64,000 nucleotides of DNA. Source: Oscillospiraceae bacterium (lineage in GTDB: Bacteria; Bacillota; Clostridia; Oscillospirales; Ruminococcaceae). Made by a program: the position numbers and the translations under genes. The notes under the pieces are model-generated. The model worked only from the letters and a program-made list of their open reading frames with translations. It was not told where the DNA came from and made no database searches. The stretch lies in contig JAGAKZ010000016.1 of NCBI GenBank assembly GCA_017848115.1, positions 1 through 64,000 on the forward strand, given 5' to 3'. Position 1 is the stretch's first letter; each line of letters begins with the position of its first letter. Positions 8,891 through 17,215 of this stretch are shown here, in pieces.

Positions 8891-9736
8891 TTATTTCTTT
8901 GTTTTTATTTTCATTGATATATCAAAACATTTTACTGAATGTGTCAAAGCACCCAAAGAAATAATATTTACACCTGTCAATGCTACATCTCTGATATTTT
9001 CATCTGTAATGTTTCCTGAAGCTTCAAGCATCGCTGCTCCGTTTGTTATCTCAACAGCTTTCTTCATTTCATCACAATTCATATTATCAAGCATAATGAC
9101 ATCAGCACCGGCTGAGAGTGCTTCGTTTAATTCTTCTATATTTCTTACTTCTACCTCGATCTTTACCATATGGCCTATCTTTTCTCTGAGAGCCTTTACA
9201 GCCTGTGTGATCCCGCCATATGCGTCTATATGATTGTCTTTGAGCATAGCTCCGTCCGAAAGATTGTAACGGTGATTTCTTCCGCCACCGGCAGTAACAG
9301 CATACTTCTGAAGAGCACGAAGACCCGGCAGAGTTTTTCTTGTATCTGTTACCATAGCAGATGTACCCTTGACAAGCTCGGTACATTTGTATGTAGCTGT
9401 AGCTATTCCTGACATATGCTGCAATATATTGAGTGCTGTACGCTCACCTTTGAGAAGTGTTCTTGTAGAACCGCTCATAGTAGCTATAATATCCCCTTTT
9501 TTCACCTGCTGTCCGTCAGGGATATTGATATTGAACTGCACATCTCCTCCGACGATCTCAAAAACCCTTTTTGCTATTTCTATCCCACAAAGTATCCCAT
9601 CATCTTTGGCAACGTAATACGCTTCGCTCTGATGAGTATCATCAAGTAAATTGTCTGTTGTCACATCAATATAATTGATGTCCTCAGAAAGCGCCGTCTT
9701 TATTATATCGTCAATATAGCTCTGTGATAACTTCAT
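8891..9736 (-). CDS. nadC: Quinolinate phosphoribosyltransferase (decarboxylating)
   Basis: Converts quinolinate and PRPP to nicotinate mononucleotide in de novo NAD synthesis. 281 residues, the usual length. The motifs GERTALNILQHMSGIAT, TRKTLPGLR, GGGRNHRYNLSDGAMLKDNH and the late VIMLDN, LEASGNI and ISLGALTHS are all present. GAGGATG precedes the ATG. It is 28 bases downstream of nadB, with which it forms a unit. Confidence 0.96.
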   Translation of the reverse strand: MKLSQSYIDDIIKTALSEDINYIDVTTDNLLDDTHQSEAYYVAKDDGILCGIEIAKRVFEIVGGDVQFNINIPDGQQVKKGDIIATMSGSTRTLLKGERTALNILQHMSGIATATYKCTELVKGTSAMVTDTRKTLPGLRALQKYAVTAGGGRNHRYNLSDGAMLKDNHIDAYGGITQAVKALREKIGHMVKIEVEVRNIEELNEALSAGADVIMLDNMNCDEMKKAVEITNGAAMLEASGNITDENIRDVALTGVNIISLGALTHSVKCFDISMKIKTKK

Positions 9737-9764
9737 ATTTATTCATCCTCAATTTTTTTATATT

Positions 9765-11216
9765 TTAAATTACTTCTTTTAAAATGAGATATGCAACTGT
9801 AGCAAGCGAACGTGCTTCAACAAAATTTGAATCAGGTAAAAATTCGCCCGTACTCAGCATAAGGTTAAGTTCTTTTATTCGCTCAAAACCTTTTATTACA
9901 GCTTCCTTATCGGGAATTACAAAATAACACTGCTGTAAAATTTTTCTTATCTCTGTTCTGATACCGCTCGGTATCGTTTTCTTGTTATTTATAGACTCAA
10001 AAGCAGATTCTTCAAATTTGTCTGAACATGACTTATGACGCTCACTTATATCCAATGCCGCACGTCTTGAAAATACGAGAGCTTCAAGAAGAGAGTTGCT
10101 TGCAAGTCTGTTGTTTCCGTGTACTCCTGTATGAGAACATTCACCTACCGCATAAAGTCCCTGTATACGTGTCATCGAGTTTTCATTAACATCGATACCG
10201 CCCATAAGATAGTGCTGACAAGGAAATATCGGTATTCTGTCTTTGGTAAGATCATAACCCTGCGAGAGAAGGTTCTGATATATCATAGGAAATCTGTTTA
10301 CAAGAAACTCAGGATCCTTGTGTGTTATATCAAGGAAAAATTCGGTTGAGTTTTGTTTACGGCTTTCGAGTATTATAGCATGTGAAACAACATCACGAGG
10401 TGCAAGCTCAAGTCTGTCGTCATAGTTGTGCATAAATCTCTCACCATGACAATTGAGCAGATATGCCCCTTCTCCACGAACTGCCTCCGAAATCAGAAAA
10501 CACTCTCTTGTGTGCCTGTTGTTGAACGCAGTCGGGTGAAATTGTATAAAGCTAAGATTTTTTATATTTGCTCCGAGCATATGTGCCATTGCTATTCCGT
10601 CACCTGTTGCAATAGCAGAATTTGTAGTATATTCGTAAACTCTTCCTATACCGCCTGTAGCCAGTATAAGAAAATGGCTGTTAAATACTTTATAGCTTTC
10701 TTCCAAAAGAACATTGACAGAAAAACCTGTATCAGTCTTATTGATACCGCACATAAGTGCATTTTCAAGAACAGTTATATTTTCCCGACTCTTAACATGT
10801 GCAATAAGCTTTGTAACCACTTCAAAACCTGTCGCATCCTTGTGATGAAAAATACGGCGTCTGCAGTGTCCGCCCTCAAGAGTTCTGTGCAGAGTTCCAT
10901 CTGAATTTTTATCAAATTCCACTCCGAGATTTATGATATTTTCTATATCATAAGCAGCTTCACTCACAAGTATATGAACTGTTTCGTTGTTGTTTTTAAA
11001 ACCTCCGGCAATCAGTGTATCGTTTTGATGTAACTGAATATTATCATTAGGAGAATCATACACACCTGCGATTCCTCCCTGTGCGAGCGATGAATTACAC
11101 AAGGTAAGCTCTCTCTTAGACAGAACAAGCACTTTAAGACTCTCCGGAAGATTGATCGCAGCATATAATCCTGCAACTCCTCCTCCTACAATAATAACAT
11201 CATAATTATTATCCAT
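9765..11216 (-). CDS. nadB: L-aspartate oxidase
   Basis: Flavoenzyme oxidising aspartate to iminoaspartate, the first step of de novo NAD synthesis. 483 residues. Motifs: the FAD dinucleotide fold IIVGGGVAGLYAAI at the N-terminus, the SLAQGGIAG and HHKDATG regions, HPTAF, and the late YAVGECSHTGVHGNNRLASNSLLEALVFSRRAA. The C-terminal helical domain is shorter than in E. coli NadB. Its usual partner nadA is not adjacent; a nadA lies at 57.7 kb inside the sulfur operon. Confidence 0.95.
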   Translation of the reverse strand: MDNNYDVIIVGGGVAGLYAAINLPESLKVLVLSKRELTLCNSSLAQGGIAGVYDSPNDNIQLHQNDTLIAGGFKNNNETVHILVSEAAYDIENIINLGVEFDKNSDGTLHRTLEGGHCRRRIFHHKDATGFEVVTKLIAHVKSRENITVLENALMCGINKTDTGFSVNVLLEESYKVFNSHFLILATGGIGRVYEYTTNSAIATGDGIAMAHMLGANIKNLSFIQFHPTAFNNRHTRECFLISEAVRGEGAYLLNCHGERFMHNYDDRLELAPRDVVSHAIILESRKQNSTEFFLDITHKDPEFLVNRFPMIYQNLLSQGYDLTKDRIPIFPCQHYLMGGIDVNENSMTRIQGLYAVGECSHTGVHGNNRLASNSLLEALVFSRRAALDISERHKSCSDKFEESAFESINNKKTIPSGIRTEIRKILQQCYFVIPDKEAVIKGFERIKELNLMLSTGEFLPDSNFVEARSLATVAYLILKEVI

Positions 11217-11293
11217 AAAATTCTTCTCTCCATATGTTGTGAATCAGCTTCAGCAGTTTACCATAGCTGTAACATGTATAATCGTATAATATA

Positions 11294-11321
11294 ATTATAC
11301 CATAAAATAAAGTTTTTTCAA
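11294..11321 (-). promoter_or_regulatory. Promoter for nadB-nadC
   Basis: On the minus strand TTGAAA (11321-11316), a 16-base spacer and TATAAT (11299-11294), about 80 bases before nadB. The non-coding stretch 11217-11588 is very AT-rich and otherwise contains only the divergent GH5 promoter. Confidence 0.7.
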
Positions 11322-11483
11322 CATAATTATGAGATTAAAAAAATTAAAATCTCATTAAAATCAAAATAAAATTTGTGTAGTTTCCTATTATACAGTATAT
11401 ATTTTTTAACACAAAAAATACAATAAATATAATATGAGATATTATCTATTTAGATGAATTAACAGCAAAGGCGCTGTTTACGT

Positions 11484-11512
11484 TTGACAAAGTAAAATTT
11501 ATGATATAAAAT
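11484..11512 (+). promoter_or_regulatory. Promoter for the GH5 gene
   Basis: TTGACA (11484-11489), a 17-base spacer and TAAAAT (11507-11512). A TATAAA with a 15-base spacer overlaps it and could be the -10 instead. Confidence 0.6.
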
Positions 11513-11588
11513 AAGTTATATCCGGCGCATAAAAACTTATTTAGCATAAAATTTTCTTAAAATAAAAATTGAAAGGGTATGTATAAAG

Positions 11589-13562
11589 TTGAATAATTTA
11601 CGTAAATTTACGGCATTTATAATGTCGCTTTGTCTTGCAGGTTCAACTCTCTTATTTACTGGATGCGACAACGAGGAAAACAGCACAGCTTCCAAAAATT
11701 CTTCAAGCAGTTCTTCAGATAAAGAAGATGATGAAAAAGACAATTCCTCAGAAGAAGAGTCCGATTCCGAAAAAGAAGAAGACAATGAAGACAAAGATGA
11801 AGATGAAAATGATGATGAAAATAAAGAAAAAGATGATAAGGACAAAAAGAAAAAAGATGACAATAAAAAAGATAATGAAGACGAGGATAAAAAAGACAGC
11901 AGTTCTGATGTACTTTTTAACTTCACAAACAGCAACAGCTGGCCTGAAGGCGACAACACCATATATCAGCTTGATGGCAGTATAACCAACAAACAGGCTG
12001 ATACTATCTCTGACTGGACTATCACCCTTAATGTATCAGAAGATGCTGTTGTAAAAAATTCATGGGGACTTTCATATGAGATAGACGGTTCAACTATGAC
12101 CATCACACCTGATGCAAATACAGGAAATATCATCTCAAACGGTTCTGTAAATCTTGGAATACAGATTGCTTCCTCTTCTCCTGTTGACGCTTCTTCCGCT
12201 GTATTTTCCTCTAACAGTGTAAAATCAGCCGTATCAAATAATTCAGGAAATCAAAACAACAATAACAACGATAATAACAACAACAACAATAATAATACAG
12301 GTTCATCGGTTGCCGCTTCATCACCTAATGCAAAAGAAGTTCCTGAACCTACAACTGACGACTGGCTCTACGTAAAGAAAAACAAGATAGTAGACTCTGA
12401 CGGCAAGGAAGTCTGGCTTACAGGCTGTAACTGGTTTGGCTACAATACAGGCACAAACATATTTGACGGTCTGTGGGCTGCCGACCTAAACACATCAATA
12501 AACGCCATTGCCGATCACGGCTTCAACCTTCTCAGAATACCGATCTCAACAGAGCTTGTAAACCAGTGGGAAGACGGCGATATCCCTATGGCAAACTTCA
12601 ATCAGGCTACAAACTCATATCTTGTAGGTATGAACAGCCTTGAAATATTTGACTATGTGATAGGTCAGTGCCGTGCAAACGGAATAAAGATAATGATAGA
12701 CTTCCACTGTGCTTCTACAGACGCTTCAGGTCACGTTTATCCTATGTGGTATGACAGCAAGATATCTGAAGATGACTACATAAGAGGCCTTGAATGGATA
12801 GCAGAACGCTACAAAAATGACGACACTATCATAGCCATAGACCTTGAAAACGAACCTCACGGAAAACACAACGAATCTCCAAGAGCAAAATGGGACGATT
12901 CAAAAGACCCTGATAACTGGAAATACATAGCCGAAAAAGCCGGTCTTGCTGTACTCGATAAAAACCCGAACCTTCTTATAATGGTTGAAGGTATCGAAAT
13001 ATACCCTAAAGATATAAAATCAAACGGCGACTTTGCTTCTACAAATGAAGACGACTATTTCTTCAACTGGTGGGGCGGAAATCTCCGTGGTGTTGCCGAC
13101 AACCCTGTAGACCTCGGAAAATACAACGACAAACTTGTATACTCTCCTCACGACTACGGCCCGACAGTTTATCAGCAGCCATGGTTCAAGGGTGACTATG
13201 ACTACGACTCTCTCATGGAAGACTGCTGGTACGACAATTGGTTCTATATATACGATAAAAAGAAAGCTCCGCTTCTCATAGGCGAATGGGGCGGATTTAT
13301 GAAAGAACCAAATATCACCTGGATGACATACTGCCGTGAACTTATACAGAACTACAAACTCCACCACACATTCTGGTGCTTCAACGCCAACTCCGGCGAT
13401 ACAGGCGGCCTTGTCCTCGACGACTTCACCACATGGGACGAAGAAAAATACGCCTTTGTAAAAGAAGTTCTCTGGCAGGACGACAACGGAAAATTTGTAG
13501 GTCTTGACCATGAAATACCACTCGGCGAAAACGGTATAACGCTTTCTGAGTATAAAGATTGA
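11589..13562 (+). CDS. Lipoprotein glycoside hydrolase family 5 (endoglucanase-like)
   Basis: 657 residues. TTG start at 11589; the GGG site upstream is 11 bases away, so the start is less certain. Residues 1-26 are a lipoprotein signal with lipobox FTGC (Cys26). About 75 residues of mixed acidic/lysine low-complexity sequence follow, then an Ig-fold-like carbohydrate-binding module resembling the CBM2 group (about 108-210, conserved DWTITL and WGLSYEI), an Asn-rich linker (about 218-240) and a GH5 catalytic domain (about 262-640). The predicted acid/base is Glu422 in LENEPHG and the nucleophile Glu566 in LIGEWGG. It probably cleaves beta-glucan or mannan at the cell surface, tethered to the membrane by the charged stalk. 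Exact substrate is not determinable. Confidence 0.9.
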   Translation: MNNLRKFTAFIMSLCLAGSTLLFTGCDNEENSTASKNSSSSSSDKEDDEKDNSSEEESDSEKEEDNEDKDEDENDDENKEKDDKDKKKKDDNKKDNEDEDKKDSSSDVLFNFTNSNSWPEGDNTIYQLDGSITNKQADTISDWTITLNVSEDAVVKNSWGLSYEIDGSTMTITPDANTGNIISNGSVNLGIQIASSSPVDASSAVFSSNSVKSAVSNNSGNQNNNNNDNNNNNNNNTGSSVAASSPNAKEVPEPTTDDWLYVKKNKIVDSDGKEVWLTGCNWFGYNTGTNIFDGLWAADLNTSINAIADHGFNLLRIPISTELVNQWEDGDIPMANFNQATNSYLVGMNSLEIFDYVIGQCRANGIKIMIDFHCASTDASGHVYPMWYDSKISEDDYIRGLEWIAERYKNDDTIIAIDLENEPHGKHNESPRAKWDDSKDPDNWKYIAEKAGLAVLDKNPNLLIMVEGIEIYPKDIKSNGDFASTNEDDYFFNWWGGNLRGVADNPVDLGKYNDKLVYSPHDYGPTVYQQPWFKGDYDYDSLMEDCWYDNWFYIYDKKKAPLLIGEWGGFMKEPNITWMTYCRELIQNYKLHHTFWCFNANSGDTGGLVLDDFTTWDEEKYAFVKEVLWQDDNGKFVGLDHEIPLGENGITLSEYKD

Positions 13563-13629
13563 TCTTATAGTAAATGATACGCATTAGGCTTACGTAGTTT
13601 GCAAATAAGCAATGTAATAATTATAGCTT

Positions 13630-13662
13630 CAGACCCCTGAATTTTCTTATTTCAGGGGTCTG
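13630..13662. terminator. Terminator between GH5 and the EF-G-like gene
   Basis: A perfect 12-bp stem (13630-13641 with 13651-13662) and 9-base loop, between convergent genes. It can serve both directions. Confidence 0.8.
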
Positions 13663-13676
13663 ATCAATTTTATTGA

Positions 13677-15764
13677 TTATTCATTTGAATTATTAAGAGC
13701 AACTATTACTTCAGAAACAAGGTTTGCAGGGAGCTGTTCATATCTTACAAAATCATATGTAAAGTCACCCATACCTCTTGTTGTCTGTTTGAGATATGTT
13801 GTAAAGTCGTGCATTTCTCTCATAGGCACATCAGCGAGTATTTCTGTCATTCCGTTTTCGAGAGGATTCATGCCGAGCATTCTTCCGCGACGTTTGTTGA
13901 GTTCACCCATAACATCACCTGTTTTATCATCTTCAACTCTTACAGAAAGATTTCCTATAGGTTCGAGAAGTACAGGATCTGCCTGTTTAAGACCTTCTTT
14001 GTATGCGATTGAAGCTGCTGTCTTGAATGCAAGTTCAGAAGAGTCAACCGGATGGTATGAACCATCTACGAGGATAGCTTTAAGTCCTACTACAGGGCAA
14101 CCTGCAAGAACGCCTTTCTTCATGCTGTCAAGGATACCCTTTTCAACAGCCGGGAAGTAGTTCTTAGGAACTGCACCACCAAATACACGTTCTTCAAATA
14201 CAAGATCTTCGCCTACAGTCGGCTCAAATTCCATCCATACATGACCATACTGTCCATGTCCGCCACTCTGTTTCTTATGTTTTCCTTCAACCTTTACTTT
14301 CTTACGGATAGTTTCCTTGTAAGCGATCTTCGGAACTGTAAGAATAACATCTGCACCGAATTTTCCTTTGAGCTTTGCTACTGATACTTCAAGATGCTGA
14401 TCTCCAAGTCCGCTCAGTACCTGTTCTAATGTTGAAGGATCCTGAACATATGTAAGCGTAGGATCTTCTTCGAGAAGCTTTGCTATACCGCTTGATATCT
14501 TACTCTCATCTCCCTGAGCCTTTGCCTTTACAGCCATTGAATAACAAGCTCTTGGATATTCGATATGATCAAACTTAACAACTCTTGAAGGATCACATAA
14601 TGTATCTGAAGTGTTTATATTCATCTTTGTAGCTACTACAATATCACCGGCATTTGCCTCAGTTACTTCTTCCTGCTTTTTACCGCACATATTGTAAAGT
14701 TTACCTACCTTTTCAGATGTACCGGTCACAGCATCAATAACTTCTTTGCCAGAAACCAGTTTACCTGAATAAACTTTTATATATGACATCTTTCCTACAA
14801 AAGGATCGACAATCGTCTTAAATACAAATGCTGAAAGCGGTTCGGAAACAGAACATTCTATTTCAACCGGATCACCGTTTATATCTGACGCTACAGGCTT
14901 TGCAACTTCAAGAGGTGACGGAAGAAGGAGCGACATTTCCTTCAATATCATATCTATACCTGCAAGAGTAGTAGAAGATGCACAGAGAACCGGTGTGATT
15001 TTTCCGCTGTTTACACCCTTATGAATACCATCTGTAAGTTCTTTTTGAGTAAATGAAACACCTTCAAAAAACTTTTCCATAAGTTCATCATCTGTTTCGG
15101 CTACAGCCTCACTTACTGCCTGAATAAGACCATCAAGTCTGTAATCCATCTTATCATTGTTAGAAATATCTCCGTCAGGCATCTCTGTTTCGACGGCATT
15201 TCCTTTATCGTCATACTTGTAAGCTTTCATCTCAATAAGATTTATATAGCTTGCAATTTCTCCATTCTGAATAACCGGAACAATTACCGGACACACTGTC
15301 GGGCCAAATACAGTTTTTAGTTCTGTAAGAGTATTGTAAAAGTTCGCATTCGGATCATCAAGCTTTGTTACAACAAATACCTTTGATTTGTTAAGCTTAT
15401 CAGCATAGCTGTATGCCTTCTTTGTACCAACTTTTACTCCTGATTTTCCTGAAACAGTGATCATTACTGTCCCTGCTGCGGTGATCCCCTCTCTCATGCC
15501 GCCTTCAAAATCGAACAACCCCGGAGTGTCAATAAGATTTATCTTTACGTTATCCGTCATAAAATTAGCAACTGTTGTATTTATAGTTACTTTTCTCTTT
15601 ATTTCCTCCGGATCATAGTCACAAATCGTGTTTCCCTCAGCTGTCTTGCCAAGGCGTTCTGTAACTCCGGCTTTATACAACAAAGCTTCTGCAAGAGAAG
15701 TCTTTCCTGAACCATTATGTCCTACCAAAGCAATATTTTTTATTGTAGCTGTATCTTTAGTCAT
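13677..15764 (-). CDS. Elongation factor G-like GTPase
   Basis: 695 residues with the full EF-G domain order. The GTPase motifs are non-canonical: G1 is GHNGSGKT (15-22) instead of AHIDAGKT, G3 is DTPGLFDF (from 79) instead of DTPGHVDF, and G4 is TKLD (133-136) instead of NKMD. The domain IV loop KKQSGGHGQYGHVWMEFEP is conserved. This pattern belongs to the divergent EF-G-like class, which accompanies rather than replaces the main fusA; the latter is normally with rpsL/rpsG/tuf, not seen here. Role uncertain (translation under special conditions or ribosome recycling). A single-gene unit flanked by terminators. Confidence 0.9.
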   Translation of the reverse strand: MTKDTATIKNIALVGHNGSGKTSLAEALLYKAGVTERLGKTAEGNTICDYDPEEIKRKVTINTTVANFMTDNVKINLIDTPGLFDFEGGMREGITAAGTVMITVSGKSGVKVGTKKAYSYADKLNKSKVFVVTKLDDPNANFYNTLTELKTVFGPTVCPVIVPVIQNGEIASYINLIEMKAYKYDDKGNAVETEMPDGDISNNDKMDYRLDGLIQAVSEAVAETDDELMEKFFEGVSFTQKELTDGIHKGVNSGKITPVLCASSTTLAGIDMILKEMSLLLPSPLEVAKPVASDINGDPVEIECSVSEPLSAFVFKTIVDPFVGKMSYIKVYSGKLVSGKEVIDAVTGTSEKVGKLYNMCGKKQEEVTEANAGDIVVATKMNINTSDTLCDPSRVVKFDHIEYPRACYSMAVKAKAQGDESKISSGIAKLLEEDPTLTYVQDPSTLEQVLSGLGDQHLEVSVAKLKGKFGADVILTVPKIAYKETIRKKVKVEGKHKKQSGGHGQYGHVWMEFEPTVGEDLVFEERVFGGAVPKNYFPAVEKGILDSMKKGVLAGCPVVGLKAILVDGSYHPVDSSELAFKTAASIAYKEGLKQADPVLLEPIGNLSVRVEDDKTGDVMGELNKRRGRMLGMNPLENGMTEILADVPMREMHDFTTYLKQTTRGMGDFTYDFVRYEQLPANLVSEVIVALNNSNE

Positions 15765-15811
15765 ATCACATTTCCCCTTTTACGTTGATTTGTACAATAA
15801 TTATGTTATTT

Positions 15812-15840
15812 ATTATAACACTTTCGTTCGTTTAACACAA
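15812..15840 (-). promoter_or_regulatory. Promoter for the EF-G-like gene
   Basis: Minus strand TTGTGT (15840-15835), a 17-base spacer and TATAAT (15817-15812), about 50 bases before the start codon. Confidence 0.65.
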
Positions 15841-15951
15841 TAGTTTATATTAAATTTCATATCAACTTCCAAATCAATATATGTTATTTTATCTATTTTG
15901 TACAATTATATATATATTAAAGTGATTTTTTTTATTTAAATAAAAAAATAA

Positions 15952-15994
15952 AAGCAGATGTATAATGAATCAAATAATTTTTATACATCTGCTT
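15952..15994 (-). terminator. Intrinsic terminator after the epimerase gene
   Basis: A perfect 13-bp stem (15982-15994 with 15952-15964); on the minus strand the second arm runs into a long T-rich tract. It lies just after the stop of the epimerase gene at 16000. Confidence 0.85.
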
Positions 15995-15999
15995 AATTA

Positions 16000-17175
16000 T
16001 TATATGTCTATATTTCTATTAAGAATTTCTATGCACATACGGCCATTGTGATAAGGACATTTCCATGGACCTGCTATCATAGGATCCTTGGCATCAAGTA
16101 TCATTTTTCCTTCAAAAGTAAGCTCCGGCAACCATTCACTGCCTTCACGTTTATCTTTTTGATATTTCATGATGTACTGAAGTATATTTTCTGCAGCATC
16201 AATAAACTTCTTCTCACCGCTTCTCTGATAGGCATTTGTAAAACCGACAACCGCTTCCGCCTGAACCCACCAGATACGATTTTTATTAATCTCACGGCCA
16301 TCTCGCTCGTTGTTGAGAGAGTTGTTTTCATAAGCTACGTTCAGTATATTATCAGCCACATCCACTATAAGATCTGATGTTTTTTTCTTATACTCGTCAC
16401 TGCCAAGAACATCACACGCTCTGTCGATAAGCCAGCTGGCTTCTATATCATGACCATATGAATGAATGTCACCAATAAGCTCAAACTGCCTGTTAAAAAA
16501 CACCTTCATAACATGGTTTTCCTTGTCATAAACCTTATCTATCATGAGGTCCAAAGTATACTGTAACCTTTTCTGTACTTTTTCAGACCTGGTTATTCTG
16601 TAAAGCTCAGTATACGCTTCCATGATATGAAGAGTTGTATTCATCGTCTTATCAGCATGGAGTCCGTTTTCAGAAAGTTGTTCATTTCCTGTAGGAAACC
16701 AGTTTCTTGTGAATGCTTCCATATATCCATATTCGTCAACCGCTCTGGTTTCGATATCTTCAAATAATCTGAGTGCAAGAGCTCTTGCTTTCTCATTTCC
16801 TGACGCCTTGTAGTATTCAGAAAGACCATAAATAGCAAACGCCTGATTGTATGTATGTTTCATATCATCAAACGGTTCACCGTCTGCATCCATCATCCAA
16901 TAAACACCACCGAACTCATAATCATAGCACTTTTCTGAAATAAATCTGAAAGCATGCTCGGCGTAATCAAGAAGTTCTTTGTTTTTAGTTGCATTATACG
17001 CAGCAGAATAAAACCACAGAATTCTTGAGTGCAAAATAACTCCCTTAGGTGCATCTTTGAGAACATCAAGATCAAGATTTACCTGACCATAAAAACCACC
17101 ACGAATATCCTTAAGCTTATTCCAGAACGGAATAATACTTTTTTCCAGTTCATTTATACAGATATCTTTTAGCAT
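16000..17175 (-). CDS. Cellobiose 2-epimerase (AGE family)
   Basis: 391 residues from ATG 17175 (GGAAGGTG 7 bases upstream; a TTG at 17181 is too close to that site). The N-terminal IIPFWNKLKDIRGGFYGQV and GVILHSRILWFYSAAY, together with SYGHDIEASWL and KCPYHNGRMCIEIL near the C-terminus (the catalytic histidines of the family), match the cellobiose 2-epimerases first described from Ruminococcus albus. The enzyme turns cellobiose into 4-O-glucosyl-mannose, which phosphorylases can use. It lies 40 bases downstream of secA with no terminator, so it may be read through from secA. N-acylglucosamine 2-epimerase is the less likely alternative. Confidence 0.88.
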   Translation of the reverse strand: MLKDICINELEKSIIPFWNKLKDIRGGFYGQVNLDLDVLKDAPKGVILHSRILWFYSAAYNATKNKELLDYAEHAFRFISEKCYDYEFGGVYWMMDADGEPFDDMKHTYNQAFAIYGLSEYYKASGNEKARALALRLFEDIETRAVDEYGYMEAFTRNWFPTGNEQLSENGLHADKTMNTTLHIMEAYTELYRITRSEKVQKRLQYTLDLMIDKVYDKENHVMKVFFNRQFELIGDIHSYGHDIEASWLIDRACDVLGSDEYKKKTSDLIVDVADNILNVAYENNSLNNERDGREINKNRIWWVQAEAVVGFTNAYQRSGEKKFIDAAENILQYIMKYQKDKREGSEWLPELTFEGKMILDAKDPMIAGPWKCPYHNGRMCIEILNRNIDI

Positions 17176-17215
17176 TCGCAAACACCTTCCACTAAATCCT
17201 TAACTTTCTCTCATA

